Source: Mesaphorura yosii
Lineage: Eukaryota > Arthropoda > Collembola > Poduromorpha > Tullbergiidae
Assembly: GCA_009869945.1 (NCBI GenBank)
Contig: WIXG01000041.1
Coordinates: 1-64,000 of the forward strand
Reading direction: 5' to 3'
DNA: 64,000 nt
In this document: in pieces, positions 21,170 through 34,000 of the stretch
Numbering within the stretch: the first letter of the stretch is position 1
How the letters are laid out: each line of letters begins with the position of its first letter
Notes under the pieces: model-generated
Told to the model about the DNA's origin: nothing
Databases searched by the model: none
The model's input: only the letters and a program-made list of their open reading frames with translations
Program-made: the position numbers and the translations under genes

Positions 21170-24100
21170 TAAAATTTTAATTCTTTAATTGCTGCTTGCG
21201 AACTTGGAGCAATGAACCAACGACCGCTTTGAACGGGTTTAACACACAAATTGAATGGACGAATGAATAAATCTGGAAACTTACTATTACGAGAAGTTAT
21301 TTGTGTCTTTATCGCCCTATCATCAAGCGTTATGCGTGATCATTGAAGTTTTGGTGGCTTGGCGTTCCCATAAAACACAACAAGTGCGATTAAACGGGAA
21401 TGGGATCAATGGTTTGCTAGGGCGATAAGATTGCGATTTGCCTGTTTGTGCAGTCTGCCCTCCTGGTTTTATTAACTTTGGAATTTGAAAGTTCCCGACA
21501 CGTTACCGCAAAAATGAACTCCAAAATAGGTTCTTTGTTAGGGCTGGGACCACCGCATCGCTCTGCTCGTGCCCACGTGTTCACGTTTCATTGTACTGCA
21601 GTGAAACCAATTGCAGTGCAATTGTCCGGAGAATCCAATGCAGCCGCAGTTCGCTTGATCGCTTTTCAACAATACAGTTCATCTTCATGTTTGCCGAAAT
21701 TCCACTATAAAGGCGCAGAATAGAGGCCATGGGTTCGCGCGTGACTCTGACTCAACTTCATTCAATGGGCGTCTGAACAATTGCAATCTGCGTCATCATG
21801 AGAAATTGGCAATTAATTTGGAAACCGAATCCCGGGCAGAATGCGATCAATCGGCGTACTAAGTAAACTCGTGACAATGGCTGAGATGTGAAATGTGGTC
21901 GAATTTCTGAGTCACACCAAACTTTCTTGGGGCTGTTTTTAAGAAATGGACGACGAATTAGTAAACATCGCCAGATGGCCATGTTTGTTGGAGGAGAGAT
22001 CGGACCATCTACTAGAGCTGGACAAGATACAGGACCCCTGTATCTTGAAGATACTTTGCGAGGGTCCTTATTTTTGGGGTTCAAGATAAGATCCTAAGAT
22101 CAGATACTTTAATTTTTCAAGATCAAGATACAAGCAGTCTAAGATCCAGGTTTTTAGGGCCAAGATCAGATACTGTATCTTGAAGATACTTTACTAAGAT
22201 ACTCCGCATCATTGCACATTTTCGTAACGTAATTCACACCCGACCTCAATGTTTTGTGCTTTTTTCGCTCGATAGTTGAAATCGGCTTGCATTCGTAGTT
22301 CTGAAATGAACGCAAGCTAACGTAGAATGAGACAACGCATGATTGTAGCATGTCATTACTTCCCTCATATGCCCAACCGTTTCTGACACTACCAAAAGTC
22401 AATCAATTTTCTCACTCCTTTTTCTGAAATTTTTGTAAAATGTATTTTGATGGGCAGTGGAAGTGAAGTGAGCCAAGATACAAGATACTCTGTGTTTAAA
22501 AGATCCAAGATACTTTTTAACCTCAAGATACGTATCTTCGATCCTGTATCTTAAAGATACAATGATCTTGCCCAGCTCTACCATCGTCTGCTTGCGTCCT
22601 TTCCGAAAGTCACGAGATAACCATGTCGCTCATAGAATAGACAAACGTCAATCGGTTCATGCGTCATGTCAAAGTAAGAGAAAACCTACCGTGCATATTT
22701 GCGTAGCATTGTCCAGTTGAAAAACTAATTTGCAATCTGCTTACGTCTGACCGTGTAACCGATACTTTATTTGCATTGCGTTTGTATTGCTGAACTTAAT
22801 TAATTGCAAAGAATGCGCAAGAAGTGGGCAGACACAAGTTTACGCTTGAAACTTTTCAGCTCTTTTTCATCTGGCCAAATAATCACTGTGCTGACAGATT
22901 TACATCTTCATCACGTGGAGGGCACAAATTACAGTCTGGTCGGCCCGCCATCTTTTCGTTCAATCTTTTCGTCTTTGACAAGCACGCTGTAATTAGCGAA
23001 AGCCACAATTTTCATGGCAGGAACGCGCCCCAAACTGAATACTTGCTAATCAGACACGTGGAGTGTAGTTAGTGTAGTTCAGCGCCCCACCATCGCTACG
23101 CCAAAGCCCAAGTGCCTCATTAGTCAGTCTGGTCTCATTTTCCTGTTCACGCGTGACGCGCCAGGCTTAATTTATCCTTGTAATTGTGCCTTGTACGGTT
23201 TTATAGTACGAAAGCTGATGGCCAGGCGGGCATGAAGCTTTTAGAAAGCAGCTCAATAATTATTGAAATGAGTTCGCGTTTGCGTGTGGTGAATCGCGTG
23301 ACTGGATCCGATTCGTACCTGCCTCAAAACAACGATTTAACAACCAACAACTGAAGCCATACTCATAATATTTACTTCCTCTTCAGTAATTTAGACTACG
23401 GGCTCAAATACAGCATATACAGCAGTACACGGTACGAAGCAATAAATACAAATAATGCGAGCACTGAGCACTCGGCTGGCCAGCCAAGTAGGCATGAATA
23501 TTGATGCGATCGGTTCTTCTGCGTTGTTCCTCACACTGAAAATTCAAAAGCAAAAGCACGGCTCTTGTTGGGAAATTATTTATTTATTTATTTATGTTTC
23601 CAATTTCGCCCTGCTGCAAAACAGTTCCTGCCCTCCTGCCCACTTCTCGAGTGGTCGAAAAAACCTGCGCCGCGTCGAAGCGGCGCTTGACGACTCCATT
23701 TTCTGAGTCCGACCGACCGACTCCCGATGACGTTCCGTCTCGGTTGCGGCCTCCGTCTCGGTTGAATTTCTCATTTCTTTTGGCGATTCGATACGAATTA
23801 ATTCTGAAAGGAGTCGACCACAAAGAACAAAGCGGAGGTAAACAAGGCGGCCGAATTGAATTGATTTCAGTTGTTGTTTGGCTTTGCTTTCAAAATGAAA
23901 AATCAGCACTGACTCGTGGACGACGACTGTCCGCGTGCCTTTGTAATCCGATGCTGTGGCCGATCGTGAAGGTAAAGAGGCGGTGTAGGTTGCATTGCAT
24001 GCATATTGCAAAGAACTGAACCACAAAATGCGACTTGTGATTATTCTTTTGATTGTACGCGCTTGCTTTGTAAGGACTCACTGATCAGCTTCCGTTCGAT

Positions 24101-27100
24101 CGCCCCGCACAGCACAGCAGCCAGTGCATGAGCATCAGATGGAAAGCCCTGCTCGAGGCTCAAAAGCCTGTGTCACCGAGTGTGGGTCACGTTTTCTTAA
24201 AATCCCGATCAAACAAATTCTGCACTTGCTTTGAGACGCAGCCCAGACGAAGACAAAGACGGGCATTTAAAAGTTTTATGTGTGTGTAGAAAAGACTCAA
24301 GACTCAAAACTGAAGACTTGGCTGCACTTTTCGGCCGTGTCTCAAGAAATGCTTGCCCGGCACGCCAATGTGATATAACCGTCTGTTAATGGGTCACGTA
24401 CGCGCTGCATTGCATTGGCTACGCCACTGGACCGCAAACAACCAAGGCCAAGCTGCAGACTCTCGAAAGTGAGGACATCAAACGGGAATAGCGGCCGGAA
24501 ATGAAATGACAGAGGAATACGACTCATCTTTGAGAAATAAAGTGTCATGTGCTCAAGAAAAGCATTTTCTCACGTTCGCGTTTCTTTTCACGAGTCTGCC
24601 AACACAACGGTGGGTCGTTCGAGCAGTCGTGTCGTTGCATTTTGCCAGGATCGTGTCCAGCGTCAGCAAATTTCGATGCTGACGACAACGGTCAGCGATG
24701 GGCACCGAACAATGAGCAGTGTCTTTTGATGATCGAGCATCCGTCCAACCCAATTCCCAATTCGCGATGCTTTCCTGGTTTCTTGAGCTTCTCCGCCGCC
24801 CTGTGTGGTCTTACGACACGGTGAGACGGTTTTTCGTTCGCATTTGTCCGCACACGCAATGAATTCAGTACCATAAAATCTTGACCCAACCGGCTTCGGT
24901 TCCTCACTCGTACACGAGCACCAGAGAGAAGAAGAACAGAGTCAGGAAAGCAGTCGATAGCATTGGCGAGGCATAGCGAAACATTCGCTTTCTCGGCTTG
25001 AACCCAGTCGCAGACTTGTTAGGGAAAACTCATTTACAATCAATTTAAGATGTTCGCACCTCATCAGGCGCAAATTGTTTTGAAATCGAATTGTCAGTCA
25101 GCACAAGTTTTCAATTTTATCTCATCTTTACGAATTTCGTCACAGGCCTGAACTTTTCCGCGACTGAATGAGAGAACGCTCACCTTACCGGAAACGTGAA
25201 AGTGAAATTTAGGCAAAAAGATCAAATTTTAAGTTTGCACATTTCCCAATCAAATCCTCTCCGCATTTGCATAACGCAATTTGCAATCTCTGCTCCGAAG
25301 CACACCGGTCCCAGCAGAAGCGTGAAGATTTCGGCAATAGTCGATTTCCAGGTAAGCACGTTTGCTAATTCTCAGAATCAAGCAGTTGACCGCAGGCGGG
25401 CTGGCCGCAAAGTCGTTAAGCGAATTGAATTTCGGGTCCCCGAGTGAATCGCGTATAAAATTAATTTGGCTGTAATTAAGAATTTAGGGCCCAGCCAAAG
25501 TCAAATAAGAGCGCCATCGCTTATGCATTACCTTAAAAAATTGATAGCACCTGGCCCTCTCGCGGTGCTTAATTTCCATCCTCAAGTTTTGCATGCAAGT
25601 CGCAAGTGTGTCTTACAACACGATTTTGTTCATAATCTTTTCCCCGTAACCTTTTCCGAAAAGTTTTTCTTGTCGTGGCCTTATTACACTAGTACGTTTT
25701 CTTGTCGACCACAAAAGCAAAATGCAATGAGAAAGTTTAGAAACAAGAGTTCTGAGACTTGAATGACGAAAATCCCTCACTTGGCTTGGATTGTCTCAGG
25801 CTGAAGGCAGCGCAGAACGCTGTGAAAATACAAAAGAGACTTCTTTGACAAGCCACACAAAAGTTGGGCGACAAAACCGTGTTCGAGTGTCATCATTATT
25901 ATCCCACAATGTGCATTAGACTACGTAATACTTCATTGCCTGTCTGCCTGCGACCAACGCGACCAATTTTTCACTTTCACCACGCCAAGACGCATATGCC
26001 ATGCCAACATTCTCTTGTTTTCGCCAACGGAAACCAACCGCATTCGCACATATCCGCTTGCAAGGCAAGAGTAACGTCGTGTAGCGGCCAGATGCATGGC
26101 GGAATGTTGTTTATAAAGATTTGTACGCGCAAATGAACAGCACAGCACACGTACGTACAGACAAGGTGGCGATAACTTAAAAGTGCGCCTCTTCGTGAGC
26201 ACTCGAGTGGAGGCTCCATTGAAACTTTGTCTTGTCCTGTGGCAAAAAATATTGACAAAAGTTTAAAAGGTTTCTTTCTGTGCAGTTGGTAAATTCACTC
26301 GACCCGTCCTTTACCCTTTACTCGTTGTGCCGTACTCCGCCGCAAGGCTAAGGCTGGTGTGGCCAAGCTCATAAATCAGGTCGCCTCCAGCGCAGGCTAC
26401 GCTCGGCTGTAGGAGAGGACCTCTGCTCCACGCTAATTGAAAGCGCAGGAAAACGAATTAATTCTTCCCCAACAATTTCGGACACTAATTGCATTACGCA
26501 ACTGGAATTACGGACGATGACATTGAAACCTGGGGTACGAATGCGGGTCGAATCTAATTTACAGCATGCAAATTAGTCGAGTATTCTGAATGTTGTTTGC
26601 TGTTCGCTGACGCTGCGTGTAACTTTGGCTTTGGCCTGGCCGCAAGTCGCGTCGCGCGAATCGATCGTGACATTTTTCCCATTGAAAACACATTTTTCCC
26701 CGTATTTAACTTGGAATTGAATTACAGATTTTTTTTCGCCACTCGAAAACTTTTGATGAGCACTACGTGCATGATTCCAGATAAATTCTGCTGCTGGTGG
26801 GTGACTTGGAGCCATATTTTAACGAATTGTGCCGCACCAGTCTTCTCAAGCACGTCGTGGTCGTAGAAACTTTCCCTGCCCTGTTTCTGCCTTTACCTCC
26901 ATGCGTTCTTGTCACTCGAACCAATCTTGATACAAAAGTTTCGCGTCTGCACTACAAAATTATTGAGTGAATTGCGAGTGGTGAGTGGAATTTGTCTGTC
27001 GTCATCAATCTCGTTCCCACACACTCTATTTTTATACTTTCATGCTTGCCGTGATTTTTTTTATCTCGTGCCTCGTGCTTGTAACTAAATTAAAATTCTG

Positions 27101-30100
27101 GGCAAGCAAAGTTTAGAAATTAGCGTACATTCTTCTTCATGCAGATTAGAACGCAAAAATTGCGCAATGTGGAAGAAAGTGAAAGTAAATAAACACGAGC
27201 CACCACGAGCACGGCCAACACGGACACGGAAGCTCATTACACAAATTAGCGTGGCGGTCGACGTGCTCCCATAAACTTAAAGTGCACGTAGCACGACCTC
27301 GTAAAGAAAAGTGCCGTGTAGGCTGTTCGTGCGCTTAAGATGTTAGCAGGGCTCATGCTCGACTGAGATTAATTTCACAAGCTGCTGTTGCTGTACTGTT
27401 GATATGTGACTAAGATTGGTCTTCTTTCGTGGCAGTGTTTACATGCTTATGCTTAGTGTCTAAGAGCACGCCACTTGCGTGCTGCCGCTGTGAGCTTGAG
27501 CTTGGTTGCCAAAACTGCTTGCTCGTGTGATGGAAAGGTCAACGCATTTGCCATTCGCCATTCATGTCACATCACCGTCAAGAAGCAAGCTGAGGCTGAG
27601 GCTTTTAATTTGTTTACGCCTCGCTTAATCCAAAATTAAACCCGCATCGCGCAGGAATCTCAACGTCGTTCTCGGAGAGTCTCGTCCGTGGTACCGTGAC
27701 AGGATGACATAGTGAAAGGCAAGCAGGCTCTGAGATGAAATGCGATATGCATTGTCAAAGTATTGGACAGGACAGTGAGCCGCATTGTTGTACAATGTCA
27801 CCACAGAAGCACTTTAACATGCCGTTTATGCCTTTAGTTCAGTTAATCCGATTTCGATCAAGGAGTGGATTGAAACTTGATCCGCAGATTTCCCATTCCA
27901 AGAAAGCTTGTCATTTCAGGGAATGCACTTGCGCTTATGTATACGCGTGTACTTTCATTTTGATGCGTTGACAATAAAATTTCGAATAAAAGGACAACAA
28001 AGGGACGGATTAACAAGGCAGGCTGAGAGCCTGAAGACAGTGAATTAATTAGCGCTTTCAAAATCCATCCGGGAGCCTTGAGCGTGACATTCCTCGAAAA
28101 AAATCCCGCGCAGATCAAATAACGCAAATTTATATATGGAAATATGGGCAAAGGTGGCTCAGTTCATTAAAATTACATTGCGAAAGAGAAGAAGTGAATA
28201 TCGAAATGCTGAAATAAAATTTTGCAAAAGTTCAGGGCACGGGCTCAAGGACGACGACGACCCGAGAGATTAAATTACCTTCGTCCGACGCTTTGAGTCT
28301 GACGCTGGAAGCCCAGATCAGGCAGGCCGGCCCTTTTGTCATGTGTCACTCAAAAAGAATTATTCAATACGTTGATTACTCAACTACGGAGCTGGCGGGC
28401 ATAACGCGTCGTGCTGTTGATCTTGTTACTCGTCTCTCCCAGAATTTCCGGCACAGCACAAGACGGGCAGTAGGAATTTTCGCATACGCGTATTTCACAA
28501 ATTGCGAATTGCAAGTGGAAGCCTAAACTATTCATGGCAGGACAATGCAGGCCAGAAACCGAACACGCGCACGCGAATTCAATTGGCACGGCGAGCGACT
28601 GCCCGTTGTTGAAAAGGTGTGCATCAATAATTCACGGCTCACTGCTCATGGATCATGAATCATGTACCCTGAATTGCGCGATCAGCGTAAAAGCAAGGGA
28701 TTACATTGAATGACGATGACGAACAAACGTTCATTTTGCCTTTTAAGCCGTGCCTCAAAACTCTGGTCCCGTGTACTGCTTTAGTGCTTAATTAAAACGG
28801 CTTCTTAATTCCTCATTCATCGCAGAGCAGAGATCGTCGAGAGGTCGAGATCGTCCACCTTTGCCATTGCCTGCCGCCGCTCTTCAGCACGAGTCGGGCC
28901 GAACCGAGATTTAATACTCGACGAGCACGAGCATAAGTGCGAGGCTTGTTTCTTGTTTGTTTATTGTGTTTGCTTTGGTTGTGATTCGTGACTCAGTCGT
29001 ATTTGAATTTGTAGGTCCTTGTATGTTCTTGTTAGCTAAGTACTAAAATACTGAACGCTGTTCTATTCCAAGAGATTCCTCATTAAATTCGTCTCGCTCT
29101 TATGCCGTTGCCGTTTCGCATTGAAATATTCGTTTCTTTGAAGTGCTCGCGCGACACGAGCCTGAATAATACAAATTAAATTGGGCTCCGTCATTTTCTG
29201 CTCTGTAACCTGGACGCCGACTTTTGAGTTTTGACAATGACGACATTGACGAAGAGTCTATCACCCAGTAACTATCGCGAACAGAAGAGCAGTCGTGTCG
29301 TCGGTATTGATCCGTCCCGCCATCGAGCAGCCAAATTGCAGGGTGGATGCATAAAAACAAAGCACCGACCTGCAAATTAAATATACAATGATAAATGCGG
29401 CGGAGATACGCTGCTGGAATGAAATGAGATTCGTGTGCGGTACGTTGTGAATTGTCTCCGCGATGAACATTCCGATGAGGCAATAAAGCGGTTGGCGGTC
29501 GTGTACGTTCAACATTTTAAATATATGCGCGTCCTCCCATGTTCATGTTCACTTTCTAATACCTAATGTGGATTTCACTAAAATGCCCGGTTGTGGTTGG
29601 TTGGTGTCGCCATGATTTGCATCCATTAATCATATCTAATGAGGAACACAATCCTGTCAATTCACACGTGCAACGCTGTGCCGTGAAACGAAGCCTCCTG
29701 GCACACACTTTCCTCAAATTATCGCATTTTATTACGAGCCCAAACTTAATTGCACACAATTATTTTATTGCCTTACCTAGCCTTGCCATTGTCATCGGTG
29801 AAGGTGGGAGTCTGATCATGATCGCGATTCCTTCTTGTGTACATAATTTGTCCCGGCCTCACGGCCAGCGCTCTCACGGTAATTTCTTTTATGGTGTTTA
29901 TAAAATATTCCGCAGATTCGGGCGCTTGTTTGTGCGTGAGCCACGCCGCCCAGCGCATTATCGGAATAACGCGAAATTCTGGACAAAATATTGTTATTTT
30001 CTGAACCCAGGGCGCTGTGCGTCATTCATCACCATTGTTAAGAGTCCCGCTCACAAAGCGATAGCCCGAAATACAAAATGCTGCTTTCTCCGCGTTATAT

Positions 30101-30891
30101 TTGTCCTGCTCTTTTCTTTTATTACCCCACGTAATGCGTGGAGAAGGCGACGACGTGAGGCGGCTGCTCGACATTTAAATGGCTGTGTATTGTGTCTTTG
30201 TCTGTGTTATGTACGGCCAAGATTTCGCATTTTCCCGTGCAAGCGCACGCTCTCGCTCATGGGATTGTTGTCTTTTGTGTTTTCGAAACAGTTCTTTTGT
30301 TCGGTTCCGAGTAGCACAAGTTTTAGGCTACTCACTCATGCTCATCGAGTGCTAGACTAAGAAGGCTTTTGTGTGGAAACTGAAACTAAGTAGCGTGTGA
30401 ATTCGCACAGGCAGCCAAGCGACGCAGCGATGGCCATTGCATTACACGGATGAGGTTAATAATCTCTCCATCAACAAAATTCGCATTTGCTCAAATCATA
30501 GTTGTGTCTCTTGGCTAAAAGGAGACGGATGGTGAGAGTATCGTTAGCAATGCCAATCCATCAATCAAATCAATCAGTTAGTCGTACTCCGGACGCTATG
30601 CTACAATGATGAGAATGAGAAACCGTAACTTGCTCGAAAATTCGCGAGTCGGATACGAAATAACCAACACCATACTTTGTGCGTGACATACGAGCCGAAA
30701 ATTTTGTCTTTATGGGAAAGTACGTCATCCTGATGACATAAAAGTGGGAAGGGTATCGATCATCGTGTGAAACTCGTGAGATTACGGTGGCTCGAAATAA
30801 CCGCGGCTGCCTGATGCAAATGCGGAACCGCAATTACGGAAAGAGTGAGGAAAAGTTTTGCCACGCGGCTAATTATAATCTTTCATTTCAG
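21170..30891. other. Long intergenic region without a convincing gene
   Basis: About 9.7 kb between the SKP1-like gene (-) and PDE11 (+). It should hold the SKP1-like promoter and, since PDE11's first coding exon follows a 3' splice site, one or more upstream noncoding PDE11 exons and promoter. Open frames here, the longest being 264 codons at 29566-30360, show no domain or composition typical of a gene. An hAT-like MITE is at 22013-22580 and a short ATTT microsatellite at about 23577-23595. Confidence 0.5.
22013..22580. mobile_element. hAT-like nonautonomous element (MITE), 568 bp
   Basis: Terminal inverted repeats start TAGAGCTGG(A/G)CAAGAT at the left and read the same on the minus strand at the right (16 bp, one mismatch). 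Flanking 8-bp sequences CCATCTAC and CCATCGTC match at 6 of 8 bases, which fits an aged hAT 8-bp target-site duplication. The element has about 14 copies of AAGATAC or its complement GTATCTT, clustered towards both ends, several as back-to-back pairs. It codes for nothing. Short subterminal repeats of this kind are known hAT transposase-binding sites. Confidence 0.8.
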
Positions 30892-31005
30892 GTGCCAAAG
30901 CTTGTCACATCACGCCACGCCACGTGGCAACCAATTTTCCATCACATTTGGCATTACTCGAGTATGCGATAATTTTGAACCTGGCCTAGCAGAAATACCA
31001 ACGAA
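30892..31005 (+). other. 5' UTR part of the first PDE11 coding exon
   Basis: A strong acceptor (CTTTCATTTCAG) ends at 30891, and the stretch to the ATG at 31006 has no splice donor before the start codon. So at least one noncoding exon, and the promoter, lie further upstream in the 10-kb spacer. Confidence 0.5.
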
Positions 31006-34000
31006 ATGTCCGACCTGAACTTCGAGCGTGATCAAGTGGAGAAATGGTTGAACCAAAATGCACAATTCTTCAGAGATTACTTCATCAGAAATGTAAGCAT
31101 TCGCGATTCGCGATTCGTGTGTCGAGCGCGCGAGTGCGCGTTTCAACTTTGGCAAACCGAGCCTGAAATTTTTGGTTGGCTTCTCGCAGGGCGACTTGGG
31201 AATGGTCAACAGCTGGTTGTCGGAACATGGCTTCTTCGTCATGCGGGAGGGCAACTTCAGCAACCTGAATGCATCGAGTGACCTGGGTACCACGACGACC
31301 TTGTTTCTGGGCCCGCAGACGTCGCTCCTGCCCAACGAGAACCGTCTTAGCGCTTCCTCGTCTTCGTCGCGCCGCGCATCCGGAGCTTCGTCAGCCGGCT
31401 CCGGAACACTCTCGCCCGTCTCACCAAGTGACAAGCTGCACGAATTCACGACGACTCTGAACGAAGAAAACGGTAAGCTTCAGTATTCGCTTGCGTCTTG
31501 CGCTTTAGGCGAAGCCCTTCGTGTGAAAGTCATGACTCATGAGAATGGGTCCGGGCGGCCGAGAAGAGCTGACCTTTTCGGAAAGAGCGCATTGCGCTTT
31601 CTTTGCGAGAAGGGAAGCCTGCATTTGATGCAATTTACGATTTTCGCGTTTCATATGCTGTAATTATGAAAACTTTTGAGGTGGAATAATCAGGCCACTA
31701 AATTTCTTCAATAGAATTCAAATTAGAGAATGCTGTTCTTTCAAGGCACTCCAAACTGGGAGCGAACAAAACTCTTGACTTGGGCTTCGTTGTTCGTAGT
31801 GAAGTCAAAAGTTTGAGGAAATATTATTCATAATGCATATGAAGTAGTGGAGAGGCGCAGGGAAAACACAACATGCAAAAACTTTCGCCAGTGCCTTCGC
31901 CTTCGCCTTCGCGTTGTGCCAACATATTTATTCATTTTGCTCAACGACGTGTGAAGATTTCACGGAAATTAAGTGTCAGCCTGCCCCTGCCGTTCTGTGT
32001 TCTGCCAGCTTGGCAGACCCGATCGCCATAATGACGAGAAAAAGATGAAGATGATTACGCAGGTCGCCGGAGCGAGGATCGGTTCGTCAGCACGAGCGAC
32101 GAGCGCTCTGGCCGTCTGTTTGCTTACGCTCGACGGCTTTCTCACATTTGTGCCAATATAATTTGACGGCTATTAACAGAACAATGTTTTCATCTTTCCC
32201 ATGGTCGGACGAGCAAGGCAAGGAGCCGCTAAATTTGCAAATTAATTGGACACTGTAAGATGCACGATGTTTTCATTTCTTTCTCTTTCTTCTCGTCCAA
32301 AGTAGCTGACCAAAGTTAACTGCGTTTGAATGGGAGTCGCCGTGCTTGGCTCACGTCCAAAATTCGACCCTGAGAGCCAGAGTTGTCCAGCCTGGCGCAC
32401 ATCCCGCATTAATTACCGGATGCCAAATCCCATGAATTCGTGGAATCGTAAACTCGTCGCATTTGAGATCAATTTGTAATTAGTGGGCACAATTCATGGC
32501 ACAGGCTTTAGCCTCCCACATCCACACTGCGCTGGAGAAAATAGCGCAGCCTAAACTTTTACCGACCCCGAATTGCACGGTGAAAGGGAAAGTTTCGTGA
32601 GTCCTAATTGCAAACGCATAACGAAATACGTACAAATGCGATGCGGCGCTTGGCTTATTTCCGTCCTACCCTTGCACAAAACATTAAATCGCGTGCCAAA
32701 TTTTCGTTCAACTTGGTAATAAATTAGCTGGTCGTCGTGTATGTGAATTTTCTCCGCTGTTGCAGCCTTTCAGCTTCGAGCTTTAGAAGACTTACTCTTT
32801 GCCAAGGCTCGGAGAAAGCAGGGAGGGAGATTTATTCCTGAGCCGCCGCGCAAATTCAGCGATTCATGTTTCATAAGTCTTGTGCACTGTTCGCCCGGTT
32901 ATTGAATCTTGGCATTGTATTCATCGCACTCCATTACCTGTGCCGCTGTGTGATTGTGGCACACGCCAGCCAAGAATATGATTTAAAATTTATCATCGTC
33001 TTGCCCGACGGGAAATGTCTTTCAAATCGGAAAGTTCTCGGGCATGATTTACACACATGGAAAAGTTTACGCCTTGCGTTAATGAAATATTGTGCCCTGT
33101 TGCAGGCAGTTTCCACTCGTGCGCCAGCCGCTCCAACTCGAAACGAAACTTGCGGAACGATTTTGCACGGGCGAAAAGCAAAAGCGTGTTCCAGACTCAG
33201 GATGGGTCGAGCAGCCCAAGCTCACCCGGCTTCTTGCCAAACTGCACCTCACGGCGGTCCAGCCTGAAGGAGATGCGCAAGTACACGTCGCTCCCGCCAA
33301 ACTCAATCAACATCCTCTCACTACTCATCGAATCGAAGGTGAGGCAACGCAGTAAATCGCAATTCGGGACTTATCGCCCTGAGTGAGAAGTCAGAGATCG
33401 CATTTTAGTGATTTTAGTCTACGAGCTCCACTTTTTCAGCAGTGCCCGCACTGAAATGACAGATCGCTTTCACTTCCAGGCTAGTAAAGGTGTTGTTTTT
33501 GCGATTTTGTGTACAGGTGAAATTGCCACGCTACGCTTCAAAGAATCTGGAAATCAAGCGTGAGTTGCGAAAAATGGATGAGCGGGCATTCTTTCTCGAC
33601 GTTGTCAAAGACATTGCCAACGATTTGGATCTCAAGAGCTTAACGAAAAAGATTACAGAGAATCTGGCCGTGCTGCTGGACGCCGAGGCAGCTTCATTGT
33701 TTCTGGTTGAAGGTCCGAAGGGGAAACAGACGCTCGTCTCAAAGGTAACCGAACTCCGGCCGTTCATTGGTCGCTTTGCGCTCTGCGGACATATAAAATA
33801 TGCATCGCGCAGTTTCTTATACCCTCGTTTGAGTTTTTGAACTCTGAACGAGATGCTTGGAGCTAAATACTCAATTTGCGGATGGAATAAGTAATCAATT
33901 GACGCAGAGTACACTGCATACAAATACAAATACAAAGAGCAAAGCGCAAAGCGAGCGATACTCCATCCATCCTATCAAAGTAAAGTTTCGTTGTTCTATT

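Noticed and set aside
21706..21760. TATAAAG that could be a PDE11 or other promoter
   Set aside because: No TCA initiator at about 30 bp and no donor-like first exon after it.
23592..24026. Overlapping 140-codon open frames on both strands
   Set aside because: Both are open at once over the same low-complexity stretch (ACGGAGGC-type repeats), which points to composition and not coding.
29566..30360. A 264-codon open frame on the plus strand
   Set aside because: It is long for chance, but the translation has no domain and no clear gene-like composition, and no splice sites or promoter support it. A frame this long can be expected now and then in 64 kb read in six frames.
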